Source: Isoetes taiwanensis
Taxonomy: Eukaryota; Streptophyta; Lycopodiopsida; Isoetales; Isoetaceae
Assembly (NCBI GenBank): GCA_021234155.1
Contig: JAJEKV010000040.1
Coordinates: 4,491,229 to 4,555,228 of the forward strand
DNA length: 64,000 nucleotides
Direction of reading: 5' to 3'
The notes beneath the pieces were generated by a model that was given only the letters and a program-made list of their open reading frames with translations, was not told where the DNA came from and ran no database searches. The position numbers and the translations under genes were made by a program. This document shows, in pieces, positions 45,660-56,084 of the stretch; the first letter of the stretch is position 1, and each line of letters begins with the position of its first letter.

Positions 45660-47500
45660 GCAAAAAAAATTATTGATGAAAACTGTCCATTTGAACGATG
45701 TAAACTGTTGCTTTAAGGAACTACTTTATCAAATTGTTTCCCAGGTGAATTTTCAGATTTTAAGTGATACTGCTCAAGTAAACCGGGTTTTACCATTCTA
45801 GTACTGTAACTGTTATACAACTTATCACATTGGCCCTGCCCCATGTTTCTATCCCTCTGCTTTATGGGAATACAAGTTATTTGCCTCTCACCTGCCCCAT
45901 CTAAAGTGACAAAACTGTATTTTTTTTTACTCAAAAGTATGTCAGCCATTCTGAAACTCCGTAAACAGTCACACTAGTCTATATCAGCAAGAGATTGCTT
46001 CATAAAGTGAAATATCTGGATAACCATAAGAGAGTGACTGCTGCAATTCAATAGCTTCATCTATTGTCCTTTGATTTTTCAATAAGGTTCCCCATAATCT
46101 CTTTTCTTCTTCATCTAGATCATAAGTTTGTTGGTCTCACGGTATGGCTCTCAGTTGGTCAAGAGCCTGACACGAAGTGAATGAAGTTGTTAGTTCTAAT
46201 AAGTCAGGGGAAACTGGGTAAGTGACACCGTGAAGGAACTAAACAATCTAGTGCTTACCCTGTTATTTTGCACTAGTGAAATAAGAGGAATCAGTTGTAG
46301 AAGCCTATCAATCTCACTTTGGCAGGAATTAAACTGTGAAACAATTCCTGGTACATTGATTAGGTACCAATGACGGTACATTGATTCTGGCATTAAGGAC
46401 CATACAGCAGATCTAAATAAAATGTACCAATATTCAGACATCCAATCACATGTACTGTGAAAAGCATTGCACATCCTTACAATGACATTATGTGATAAGC
46501 CAGATATGTAGAGGTGTACGAGGTTTTCCTTGTCCACTTGTGAACTAGAAGTCACTTTAATCGAGAGAGAAATATGCTGCTCGTATATATTATTCTGCTG
46601 TGATAGCAAAGGATGTGTTTGGGAGTCAATAAACCTTGAGGAGGAAAGATTTTGTGTCAGTACAAGTTTGATCAAGACGTAAATCAAAGGAACTTGCAAA
46701 TGTACAGTAAGTTGTAATATCCTCCAAAGGGCCTTGCTAGGGTGAACATAGACTGAGTTTTTGTTAGTTATTATTGCTGGATTTGATGATAAAGAAATTT
46801 GGAGTTTCAATGTTCACTTATTAGCCAGTAAAGAATCAAGGGATTCCCCATTGTCTCCATCAGCAAGCTGTAAAATGTCATTCCCAATTTAAATGGAATC
46901 ATTTAGAAGCTTTCCTGACAGTTCAACTCATTTCCTGCCTTCTGCTAAAACTCCTACTTTAGTAAAGGGTCATTTATGGCATATTATTGCCCATTATAAA
47001 CTTGCATACGTTTTGGGATAAAACATCCCATTCTTCTTTCCACAGTTTCAAAACAAGTTGAAGTTTGAAATGCAGGGTGGTATTGGACCTGCTGGCTTTT
47101 CAACAGAAGACCTCCATGCGCTGGACTTATCTTCATCACAACCAAGATGGCACAGGTTTGCTTGTTGCTAGTGGTCAAAAGGCTTGTTTTTTTTGCGTAA
47201 ATAAATATTGATATTGAGCACTGACTTCATGGGACATATTTATGGCAGAGTAATCGTTCAAGGATCAGGGCCAGGACCACATTATGGTCATGTCTTATGT
47301 CTTATGTCTTACATTTCAGATAATTAGAAATCAGATGATAAAATAGGTCAAAACATAGAATTGGAATTAACTGCACTACCAAGTGCTACAAAATACAACT
47401 GTAATAAAGCAAATTGCACAAACCAGTGCTACAACTTAAGAAAATTAACTTTCCAAATGAATTATATCCTCAATCCAGCAACAAATAAAATAGAACAAAC
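45660..47500. other. 1.8 kb between the two Harbinger-type genes
   Basis: The longest open frame (46810-46196, minus, 204 codons) is Ser/Leu-rich, without recognised motifs, and may be chance. No RNA gene seen. Confidence 0.35.
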
Positions 47501-47511
47501 AATACTAATTA

Positions 47512-49240
47512 TCATTCTTCTTCTTCTGATGTATCAGGCTCCTGGAATTCAAAGAAGCTATGCTTTTCAATGAGTTCGTCACTTTTGTTTTCAAATAAAG
47601 CTTTTGCTATCGCATTTCTCCTTGTGGCATCACCATCAACGGCAATATGAGACTGTGAGCTATAAGATACATCACTTTCACTGGATCGTTCTCGCGAGAG
47701 CTTCATCTGTAGTCAATGATGTCCCATGCAACTTATAGATTCCATATTGGCAATACCTCATTGCCTCCAAATGTTGATTCATAAACGAGGTGCACCCTGG
47801 ACTACCACAGTCGTCGGATCTGTCAATCCTATGGCCCAGACTGTATGTTAGAGCTTCTTGACACCTCTCGTTTCGATTATGCTCAATTATGATTGGGGAC
47901 GCCTATGATTTTAAGATGTCGAATACGAGTTTGCCTAAGGTTTTGATGGTATATCGAGCCTCTATACGGTTTGGCTTAAGCTTTTAGAATATGAAATACG
48001 GGGATTCGAACCTCTACCAAAATAACTCAATGTCCTAATACGACTACTTTAACCAATCTAACCAGTGAGCTAATGTGACTATTTTTTATCTTAAATCTAT
48101 GTTTTTTTTTATAATAACCCATTGAATTGTTTTAGGGATATGGTCTATGGTTTCAAGAATTCTATCTATATCAAATCCCCCTGGAACCCCCTGTTATTTT
48201 GCTACATATTCTAAACGAGGTGCACCCTGGACTACCACAGTCGTCGGATCTGTCAATCCTATGGCCCAGACTGTATGTTAGAGCTTCTTGACACCTCTCG
48301 TTTCGATTATGCTCAATTATGATTGGGGACGCCTATGATTTTAAGATGTCGAATACGAGTTTGCCTAAGGTTTTGATGGTATATCGAGCCTCTATACGGT
48401 TTGGCTTAAGCTTTTAGAATATGAAATACGGGGATTCGAACCTCTACCAAAATAACTCAATGTCCTAATACGACTACTTTAACCAATCTAACCAGTGAGC
48501 TAATGTGACTATTTTTTATCTTAAATCTATGTTTTTTTTTATAATAACCCATTGAATTGTTTTAGGGATATGGTCTATGGTTTCAAGAATTCTATCTATA
48601 TCAAATCCCCCTGGAACCCCCTGTTATTTTGCTACATATTCATGCCTTGCTTCTTTTGCCCAGTTCTCTTCAAACCCATCACCATGAATAATGCAAATAT
48701 TATGCAACACAAGACACGCGGATACAACATGAACTGTATTTTCTAAGTGCATGTCATTCCTCTTCAATAGCATCCTGAACCTGGCTTTCAAACGTCCAAA
48801 AGCCTGCTCTACTGGCATTCTTGTGCTAGACTGCACATAATTCCAATAATATTCTTCTTTGCTCAATCCGTCCTTATGTCCTTTAAAAGGACTCAACATG
48901 TAATGGCGTGGTGGATATGCTGCATCACCGACAAGGCAGTAAGGTGCTATGCAGCCGTTCATGATACGTTGCCCTACAGATGAACGCTGGAATAACGTCC
49001 AATCATGGATGCTTCCAGGCCACCCAATATCGAAATCCCATATAAGACACTCTCTTGACACTATGAGCTGAAGCAACAGGGAATGAAAACCCTTTCTGTT
49101 ATAATAATCTTGTGGAGATTCCTGTGGTGCTATTATTGGAATGTGACTTCCATCGACTGCTTCAATAACAGAAGGTATACCATGGACACGCTCAAAAGCC
49201 TCTGCTAAAGTTTTCATCCGATTTGGTGGCGGCCATTTAA
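47512..49240 (-). pseudogene. PIF/Harbinger DDE transposase, split by a SINE pair and 5' truncated
   Basis: Minus-strand coding starts at about 49240 with GYIKWPPPNRMKTLAEAFER and includes the DDE nuclease signatures IEAVDGSHIPI (first Asp), DFDIGWPGSIHDWTLFQRS, CLVGDAAYPPRHYML (second Asp) and MPVEQAFGRLKARFRMLLKR (Glu). It proceeds to HNICIIHGDGFEENWAKEAR and is then cut at 48643 by an 855-bp insertion. The likely C-terminus resumes beyond it at 47706-47512 (DGDATRRNAIAKALFENKSD, then an EEEE tail), probably after a short intron. The N-terminal helix-turn-helix part is absent: a stop precedes GYIKW and similarity ends near 49.25 kb. No element ends identified. Confidence 0.85.
47777..48643 (-). 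mobile_element. Tandem pair of identical 430-bp tRNA-SINE-like units with 6-bp target duplication
   Basis: Units at 47782-48211 and 48212-48640 look identical by eye. Read on the minus strand each has an A-box-like TTAGCTCACTGGTTAG and, about 50 bp later, a perfect B box GGTTCGAATCC, the internal Pol III promoter of tRNA-derived SINEs, followed by about 250 bp of body. A ~160-bp stretch precedes the A box. ATTCAT flanks the whole insertion (47777-47782 and 48638-48643) and a partial copy lies at the junction. The insertion breaks the Harbinger transposase. Perfect identity suggests a very recent duplication or an assembly artefact. Confidence 0.8.
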
Positions 49241-49259
49241 TATATCCATATCCATCTTG

Positions 49260-50270
49260 TTAATTTGGAAATATCCGGTGTGGCAGAAAAGTTTTTGGAT
49301 TTTTTTTTAAGTTGATTTTCTAAGATTGTTATTTTTTAGGTGGCCGGAATGTTTTACCGTTGTTCCAAAAATCGGGAGCAATGGTTTTCCAAGATATTCC
49401 AGGGTTTATGGGTGTTCTCTGCATGCAGGATGAATTCCTATCCTTCTATCCTTCCAGATAGGTGTCCAACTTTTGCCATGAGATTGAATCATGTATGTGG
49501 ATTTTTGTGGCGTTCAAATTGACGTTTATTTATGAGGCCCAAAATTTTTACAAGGATATCCATGCAGTGCCAGAATCTTTGCATCAACGGAGCAGTAGAG
49601 GATTGCCGTGTAGAGCAGTAGAGCAAAGGATCAGAGTATAGGTATTATCATTTTCTATCTTGCAATTTCGGCCACACCAGCTCTTAAGGTGCGTTTGAAC
49701 ATTTATAGACAGGTAAATCCGGCTCTCCTGCTCTCGAATCTTAGTTCTATGTTTCAACCATTTGTAGAGGCCCCAATATTCGATTTCTTCTTATCAAATT
49801 TGGTGGTTAAGATGCTTCGAATTAATTTCCTTTTCTGTCTACAAAGATTTTTGGATCCCTGTTCATCTGTATATGTATTCATCTGTCTTCAAAAACTGCA
49901 GGGTTTCCAGGGATACTCATCTTCAAAACTGCAGAGTATGCAAAATCAGCCAAAAACTCCTCAAGGTAGAATTGGAAACCATGTGCTGCTTAATCTAGAG
50001 GCTTAGTTCTATCGCCGATTGTTTGATTAGATGTGAAAGCCCAGTTCCATTATTTTTCTCTATCTTGATAACCTAAAAATTAAATAGTTTTGCTTGGTTA
50101 GATCTTTTTGGCTTGGCTTTTATCCGCAGCATAGGCGGCATGGATTCTATATGTCCCACCATGCTGAACGCGAGGATGGACAACCATTTATTAAGCAATG
50201 TTTGTGGACCAGGCCTGCCATTTCTTAGAGAAGAATTTAATTGTTGAAAGACTGCGGCTGCATCCTTAGC
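49260..50270. other. Non-coding stretch between Harbinger remnant and the large element
   Basis: No recognised gene; AT-rich. It ends at TACA, which flanks the 12.6-kb element. Confidence 0.4.
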
Positions 50271-50274
50271 TACA

Positions 50275-50299
50275 AAGTCGTATTTAATTAAAGTGGGAC
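50275..50299 (+). repeat. Left terminal inverted repeat
   Basis: Begins AAGTCGTATTTAATTAAAG and ends GGGAC; preceded by TACA. Exact reverse complement at 62897-62921. Confidence 0.7.
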
Positions 50300-50390
50300 T
50301 CATTCCATTCCCATTTTTTTTCGGAACCCTGTTAATTTACACGAAAAGGAGCACCCCGACCCGAGAACTATCATTAATTCAAATTTTTGT

Positions 50391-50912
50391 CTAGAACTCT
50401 GCATCGAAGCTTTCCTCCAGTTTTCCCTGGATAGCGAGTTGAGAACAAGAACAATGCAACTGAAACAAAGGAAATTCATTAAAGATTGAAACCAAAGCTC
50501 TAGTTGAAAAAGAATTTTTATTAATAAATTGAATAGGTACAATGTATTTTACATCGGACGCAGAGACCATGGCGGTCTTCTTTGTCACTCTGATTACATC
50601 ATCTTGGTAGGTGGTCCACCTTAGGGGATTAACTTGCGGCGCTTCTTCACGCCGACTGTAAGCCTTGGGGGCAACCTGAAGAGTGTGGAATGCCTCACGT
50701 GGAGGTGCCTCTGGAGCTACCGGCCGACCTGTCCACCCGACTTCTCCGCCGCCCCCCGACTTTTCATCGAATATGCTCCTTCCCCAACCTCCGTGGATGT
50801 TATGCAATGCTTGCAAGATGCTTTGAGCGGTCTCCGTGATGCCTCGAAGGGATCTTGCTGGTGTCGAATCGTGCCTCGAACCACCGGAGCAAGGAGAGTC
50901 TATGATTAACAA
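50391..50912 (-). other. Unassigned open frame next to the left end
   Basis: About 170 codons open on the minus strand without a good ATG at the start. It includes SLRGITETAQSILQALHNIH, a Gly-rich stretch, and TTYQDDVIRVTKKTAMVSAS. Composition is protein-like but no family is recognised. It lies downstream of the FCP1-type exon and its hairpin-rich 3' flank, so it could be an extra 3' exon or a separate gene of the element. Confidence 0.3.
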
Positions 50913-50984
50913 TTATGGTGCCATTAGTCAAAACGAAGAAAAGAATGTTGAAATCAAATTACAATGGAGAACATTCATTCCATA

Positions 50985-51305
50985 CAACCGCATCCAATGT
51001 CGTGGGAGTAGTGTCTTTTCGACTTCATGAAGTCGAGAAAGGCCGAAAAAAAAGTCAAAGTACAACCATTCTCATTAGAATATGGTTGCATCCAATCACA
51101 CACGGAAGCATACAAATGGTTTCATTAACGAGAGATATAAGGTGCCTTTTCGACTCAAAGTCGAGAAAGGCCTGTGAAACCCAATGTACAACCATTATCA
51201 TAATAGATTGTGGCTGCATCCGGTCCACACAAACAAACATACAAATGGTTTCATCAACGGGGACAAGCATGCCTTTTCGACTCTCATGAAGTCGAGAAAA
51301 AGCCA
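50985..51305 (-). repeat. Three ~127-bp tandem units, each with a CGACT hairpin, after the FCP1-type stop
   Basis: Hairpins at about 51018-51044 (CTTTTCGACT-TCATGA-AGTCGAGAAAG), 51149-51172 (centre CAA) and 51271-51301 (centre CTCATGA) repeat with blocks such as ACAACCAT, TGCATCC and ACAAATGGTTTCAT. They lie 100-420 bp downstream of the stop codon of the minus-strand gene, so they would fall in its 3' UTR or just beyond. Confidence 0.8.
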
Positions 51306-51404
51306 AATAAAACTCAATATACAAGTATATTTATTACAAAATGTAGTACATTTGTTCACGTTTGTTTACAATATTCACACAATTTGACTATCTGAAAGCA
51401 AAGG

Positions 51405-52251
51405 TCACTCTTCTTGATCACCATAATATTTGTCGTCCATAGCTTTCATGATCGCCTTGCTCTCTGGATCGGGTTCCGTGAGGCTCGGATAGTTCCTAAT
51501 CACATCGGCGACAAGAATGGCAAAAAGGGATTCCGCCAAGACAGGACAAAGTCCGAAAGACAACCACCTATCTGTCTCATACTCTTCAGGTCGATATGCC
51601 TTAGCAAGGATTGTATTTTGCGAGTTATGATAGCACTTGTAGGCGGAGTCGTCTATGATCAGCGTGTTGTGTTTGCCATAGTCCAGGAACTGCTCATAAA
51701 CCCTGTCCAGCTTTTTCACCATAATAGGCTTCCCCTTTGTGATGGCTGGATCGAGGTCTGACACATGCTCGACCCTTTCGTTTCCCCAAACAAACTTGAA
51801 CTTCAAAACTGGAAGGCCGAGAACACCAAGAACATTGACAATATTTTTCTTTGCCATACAAGACCATATGCCCACTTCGAATCCCCGTTCCAGGCACCAT
51901 TCAACAATTTCCTTTGCTCTATGCCTCGGATACACGATTTTATGCTTCGTTTTCGTCGGGATCTGCGAGGTGTTAAGCTCGGGCACGTCTTTATCGTGGT
52001 ATACTGCAGCTAATACTCCATTGACGTCAAATATTACAAGCTTGGTGGGACCAGCTGGATCCCAGTTGGAGTTTGGCTCTGACCATATTTCCGGTTCGTC
52101 GGGATCCATATGCGGGATCATTAATTTTTCAGGACCTTTCTGGCTGTCCTCAGTGTCTTGCTCTTTATTGTCTTTGGGGTGTACAGTGTCCTCAAGACGT
52201 GAACCGCCACTAGATATTGACAATAATCCGGAGTCGTTGCGTTCGATGTTC
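51405..52251 (-). CDS. FCP1/NLI-type HAD phosphatase domain (last exon of the composite gene)
   Basis: This exon follows a 115-bp intron with a good acceptor (ATTATTTCAG) and reads in phase from the methyltransferase-like exon. Residues of the exon: a charged linker, then the HAD motif I region TKLVIFDVNGVLAAVYHDKD, YPRHRAKEIVEWCLERGFEV, GIWSCMAKKNIVNVLGVLG (motif II region), FVWGNERVEHV, KLDRVYEQF and NTLIIDDSAYKCYHNSQNTI (DD of motif III/IV), ending KAMDDKYYGDQEE. FCP1-type enzymes dephosphorylate proteins such as the Pol II C-terminal tail. Motif I is DVNG rather than DxDGT, as in plant FCP1-like families with D-x-N-G, so activity is uncertain. The exon is intact. Confidence 0.8.
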
Positions 52252-52366
52252 CTGAAATAATGAGAGATGTCAGATAGGAAACGAGTTTTCTCGACTCGCG
52301 AGTCGAGAATGGAAAGGTTTCTCGACTCGCGAGTCGAGAAACATGGACAGAGCAAAGTGAACTCAC
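52252..52366 (-). other. 115-bp intron that is mostly two palindromes
   Basis: Donor GAG/GTGAGT and acceptor TTATTTCAG are consensus. Two perfect palindromes (52288-52309 and 52318-52341) fill the middle of the intron and would fold as adjacent hairpins, or pair with each other, in the pre-mRNA. Confidence 0.75.
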
Positions 52367-53975
52367 CTCAATTTCAGATTCTCAAGAATTTGTTCCGCAG
52401 TATTCTGGTCTAAACCCTCGAGATTCTCGTCTCCGTCATGTTTGTCTCCCTCGCTCTCAGGTTTGTCTTCATCATCATCGTCCTTACTGCTTCCATTTGT
52501 CTTCCTCCCTTTGAAATGCCCATGAAGCAGATCCAGGTATGACCGAATGGTTTCAACCATGTCCTTATTTCCAACCACGGATATAGGTTTCATTCCATAC
52601 AGCATAGCCCCCTGAGAGAACAGGCCATTCATGTACCACTCGCATACAATTTGATCTTCTTCGACCAAGCTGGTTATGAAGTACTTGATAACCCTTGGCC
52701 GGATAGGAATTCTATGTATAGGACTTGTCGCACCATCATTGCTGACTTTGTCCATCGATGGCACATCCTCCATAAATCTGCCGCCCTTCCGAGGTTCCAT
52801 CTGCTCTTGAGAAATCATGAACTTGTCCAGATAATGATGTTCGCTAGACCACCACTTGTCCAGGTCTACAGCCGATCTTGAAACCAAAACCAAAACTATA
52901 TTGGCAAAGCTTGGTGCCTTCGGCAAGCCAAGTCTACACTCATGTTCAAGCTCGTATATGGAGTACAAGATCTTGTTGGTGAAGTTAATATCAGCTGCCC
53001 ATTGGGAGACAGCAGTTGTCTGATTGCCCGGCATGCAAAACACAAGGAAACTGAAAGTATCCAGGTCGGTCATGTCCAGACACGTCTTGTACCACTGCTC
53101 TATGTCAGCTTTCTCATAAAAAAGGGTGGGGTCTTCAATCATATTGATGGCAAATAGTGCCACGGGACCAGGCCAGTTCCAGACCACCAAATCCCTTGTG
53201 TCCCAATGTTACCAGGAATGGGGGGGAGCTATCATCGGCCTTAAATGGGACCACCCCGAATCCAAGCTTCCTCTTCAGAATTGCCATAGCACGTTCAGGG
53301 AAGGGAAGGGTTTTGACGTTACGCTTTAGCTTGGTGTTGATGTAGGGTTGACATAGACGGTTCAATTCCTTCATGTCTTCCTCATCAAGGGCAGCCTTTT
53401 CCTTGTAATAATCAAAGTCATGGTATTCATTGGAAGCAACATTGCAGAACTCCGTGATGCCTTCCTCCAACGCACGCCGTCTCTTTAGGACTGTGGCATA
53501 ATCCTTTGCATCCTGCATTTTTGAGCTTCTACTTTTCCTTAGCAGGATTGTTCCATCCAGGATTCTGCCCTGTAGATCAAGCGTTTCCTTGTCGGTCAGG
53601 CCCTGTATCCTTTTCATAAATTGCCTGTCGAACAACTTTGGGTCCGGCCTGCATGGGAATTCTCCATTGCTGTCCTTCAGCTTGCCTCTTGTCCATTGAG
53701 CCCATATCTCAGTCCATTTCTCCCAGACCGCCTCAGTGCTAAGAATGAGGTCATATTGGTCTGAGAGAGACTCCCTGCCCTTTCTTGGTGTTCTCTTCTT
53801 CTTTTCCTCTTCATCCTCCCCCTCATCATCTTCCTGGCCTTCCAGCAGAACATATATGCAGAGTGACTCAAAGGTCTTCCACTTATCCGAGGGAGCTCTG
53901 TTTCCTTTAGGACGCTGAGGACAACCCAATGCTTTCCACTGTTGCCGAGCGTGTATGATCTGGTCAGGATATGGG
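52367..53975 (-). pseudogene. DNA-methyltransferase-like region of the composite gene, one frameshift
   Basis: The exon starts after an acceptor (CTGAATGCAG) and reads YPDQIIHARQQWKALGCPQR, a Lys/Glu-rich loop, and about 170 further codons; near 53180 a one-base shift moves the frame. It then has LVVWNWPGPVALFAINMIED, placed like the DPPY motif IV of beta-class N4/N6 methyltransferases, and much later RPRVIKYFITSLVEEDQIVC, EWYMNGLFSQGAMLYGMKPI and SVVGNKDMVETIRSYLDLLH. The latter resembles motifs X and I (KPxxLIxxFI..EGDxVLDPFxGSGTT..AxxLGRxxIGIE). DPPY is NWPG and the GxG loop is lost, so it should be catalytically dead. The C-terminal acidic tail leads to the intron before the phosphatase exon. 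The assignment rests on motif order and is inference. Confidence 0.5.
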
Positions 53976-54126
53976 CTGCATTCAGTAAATGTCCCAATGT
54001 TAGAGCATGAAAGTATCTACTAACATCCGAAGTAAACACTAAATAGGAGGATGCAGGGGGTTTCTCGACTCGCGAGTCGAGAATGCCCCCAAGGAGAGGA
54101 GAAAACATAGGAGAGTCGAGGCCAGA

Positions 54127-54256
54127 GCGAAAGCATCGCGCATTCCCAAATCTTTGCTTTCACGCCTCTTCGAACGATGCAACTTAGGATATAAACTAAG
54201 CGACATTGCTCGAAGAGGCGGGGAAAGAAAGATTGGGAAGGCTCGATGCATTTGCT
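54127..54256. repeat. Long imperfect foldback, copy 1
   Basis: Arms include GCATCGCGCATTCCCAAATC and CACGCCTCTTCGA against TCGAAGAGGCGGGG and GATTGGGAAGGCTCGATGC, with loop GATATAAA. The stem is about 55-60 bp with mismatches, the size and shape of a plant pre-miRNA. Confidence 0.75.
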
Positions 54257-54426
54257 TTTCAGCCATTAATCTCCAATGTTCTCTCTATTACACTGGGGTT
54301 TCTCGACTCGCGAGTCGAGAAAGTGAGAGGAGCACAAATAAGAAGATTCAAGGGACTTTCTCGACTCGCGAGTCGAGAGTACCCTCGGGAGAGGAGAGAA
54401 CATAGTACGAGAGTGAAGGCCAGAGT

Positions 54427-54552
54427 GAAAGCAACGCTCATTCCCAAATCCTTCCTTGCCGCGCCTCTTCGAACGATGCAACTTAGAATAGAAGCTAAGC
54501 GACATTGCCCGAAGAGGCGGGGGAAGAAAGGATGGGAAGGCTCGATGCTTTC
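54427..54552. repeat. Long imperfect foldback, copy 2
   Basis: About 85% like copy 1, with arm blocks GCGCCTCTTCGAACGATGCA and GCCCGAAGAGGCGGGGGAAG. Several arm changes keep pairing. Confidence 0.75.
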
Positions 54553-54852
54553 AGTCGTCGACCATTAATCTCGAATGTTCTTTATCAGCCGGGGGTTTCG
54601 ACTTCCTGAAGTGAGAAAGTCCCTTGAATGTTTACTTTTCTTTTTACTTCTATGGGTTTTTCGACTTCGCGAGTCGAGAAAGCTCTACATCCTTTGACTT
54701 CTCAGTGTTTACGGCTTTCGACTTCGCGGTCGAGAAACCCCGATGAAAAACGAAATGATATGATGTTAGGGCTTTCTGGGCGAAGTCGGAAGCCACCGAA
54801 TCGAAGAATTCTTTACATTATGTAGGCGGCACTCATTTTGCTATTGTGTTAC

Positions 54853-55613
54853 AGCGTTGGCTAATGCTGGCCCATTTCGATTCTTTGGCGTCTCATTTGC
54901 AAGAACTCGCACTCGCTTGGCATATCTATCCTTGATCCTTTGCGGCACCTCCTTCTCCGGGTCGCAATACTTGCTTGCCCTCACCGAATGCTGACCGTCT
55001 ACTACGAGAACCGGATGTCTTTTCCCTTGGTCTTCCTCGGTTTCATTTGAACAACTCACGGTCGATCTGGCTGAAAGGTATGACATCCACGGGCATTGGA
55101 TGCGCAGCGGGATGTCGCACCATCGGGTTCGGGAATCTCCGGCATGTGTCTTTGGATTAAATTCCCAATGGTTGAACAAGACGGCATCTCCCGTGCAGAC
55201 CTTCAGGCGTCTGATGTCCAAGAGTAGCTTGTGTGCTATTCCCAATGGATAATACTGAGCCAGCTGCTCCATTTTCTGTGCCCCTCTCTGTAAAATCCTG
55301 ATCTGCTCATCTGGATCCATTAATTGGGAGTCGACCATATCTTCATCTGCTTCATCATCTGATTCCTCCCGTGTGGTGTCATCTTCTCCATCTTTGGTCT
55401 TGTCCGGACTTTTTTCTTTATGAACCACAATCCCCCACAACTTCCCTCCCCACTGCTGAGTGTTGTAGAGTCTTCAGCACAGTGGAGATGAAGCTCCCCG
55501 TGTTGAACAGTTTTTTCCTGACTATGGAAATCTCCATTCCAAGCTCCCTGGATGTTAGGGTTCCGGCCTCCTTCATCCCTTCCAGATCCTTCCACCCAAG
55601 GTTCTGACAATTT
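54853..55613 (-). pseudogene. ParB/DGQHR-like region of the composite gene, one frameshift
   Basis: The frame begins NLGWKDLEGMKEAGTLTSRE and LGMEISIVRKKLFNTGSFIS, then a one-base shift near 55460 leads to QWGGKLWGIVVHKEKSPDK, an acidic linker (DDTTREESDDEADED), QIRILQRGAQKMEQLAQYYP, VCTGDAVLFNHWEF and HPVLVVDGQHSVRASKYCDP. The VVDGQHSVRASKY block resembles the D-G-x-H-R signature of ParB-like/DGQHR domains, which in prokaryotic mobile DNA often precede a DNA methyltransferase. The order ParB-like then methyltransferase-like here fits that. Function in a plant element is unknown; other readings of the short motif are possible. Confidence 0.45.
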
Positions 55614-55659
55614 AAAGGCGCCGGCCTTTTGTCGGTGCCCTTTGCCTTAATTTGAAACT

Positions 55660-56084
55660 GATAATTTTTTCGTGTGGTAGAACTTACTCTTCTGGCAGTC
55701 TTCCACATGAAATGTTATATGCTTCAAATCTGGCGCTGAGACGGAGAGCACAACACCGACCTTCTTGTACTTGTCTCCGGAGCTCTTCTTGTCCCTTTGG
55801 TGGAGAAACAGATCTTTCTCCTTCCCACTTGCTGATACCTCGACATACCACCAAGAATCATTTGGTGTGTCAAAAGCTCTGTCTCCGGTCCCTCGATGGC
55901 GAAGAACGGAGTTCGCCGGTGATCACTAGTGAGTCCGCGGTGAATGCTGCAAGAGCAAAGGATGGATCAGTAAAGGTATTGCGACCAAAGAAAAACCTCA
56001 GAGCTCACCTGGCGCTGTTTTTTCTTCTTCTTTGCCGCTAGAACCGACACGCTTTCGGCCTCGCTTCTTGGACGGAGTCGCCAT
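55660..56084 (-). pseudogene. 5' exons of the composite gene
   Basis: The ATG at 56084 opens MATPSKKRGRKRVGSSGKEE, a basic nuclear-localisation/AT-hook-like start, and the exon ends at 56009 with donor CAG/GTGAGC. A second block at about 55905-55688 reads DTPNDSWWYVEVSASGKEKD, LFLHQRDKKSSGDKYKKVGV and LKHITFHVEDCQK and ends at donor AGA/GTAAGT. The acceptor and phase between the two are unclear: in the frame of the second block TAG and TGA lie near 55930. So the start region is either spliced in a way I did not resolve or decayed. The gene would run leftward to 51405. Confidence 0.5.

Larger units (their letters stand above)
53976..54852 (-). other. 877-bp intron loaded with palindromes and two foldbacks
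   Basis: Between the ParB-like and methyltransferase-like exons. Palindromes lie at 54062-54083, 54299-54322, 54359-54378, 54596-54618 (decayed), 54657-54681 and 54716-54737. Two ~125-130-bp foldbacks (54127-54256 and 54427-54552) are tandem copies about 299 bp apart. Acceptor CTGAATGCAG is good; the donor (GCT/GTAACA) is weaker. Confidence 0.6.

Noticed and set aside
46196-46810. 204-codon minus-strand frame between the Harbinger-type genes
   Set aside because: No recognisable motif, AT-rich, Ser/Leu-biased composition and no splice or promoter context; treated as probable chance.
48000-48090. Functional tRNA gene on the minus strand
   Set aside because: Only A- and B-box-like parts match; the acceptor stem and anticodon arm do not pair. 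It fits a tRNA-derived SINE.
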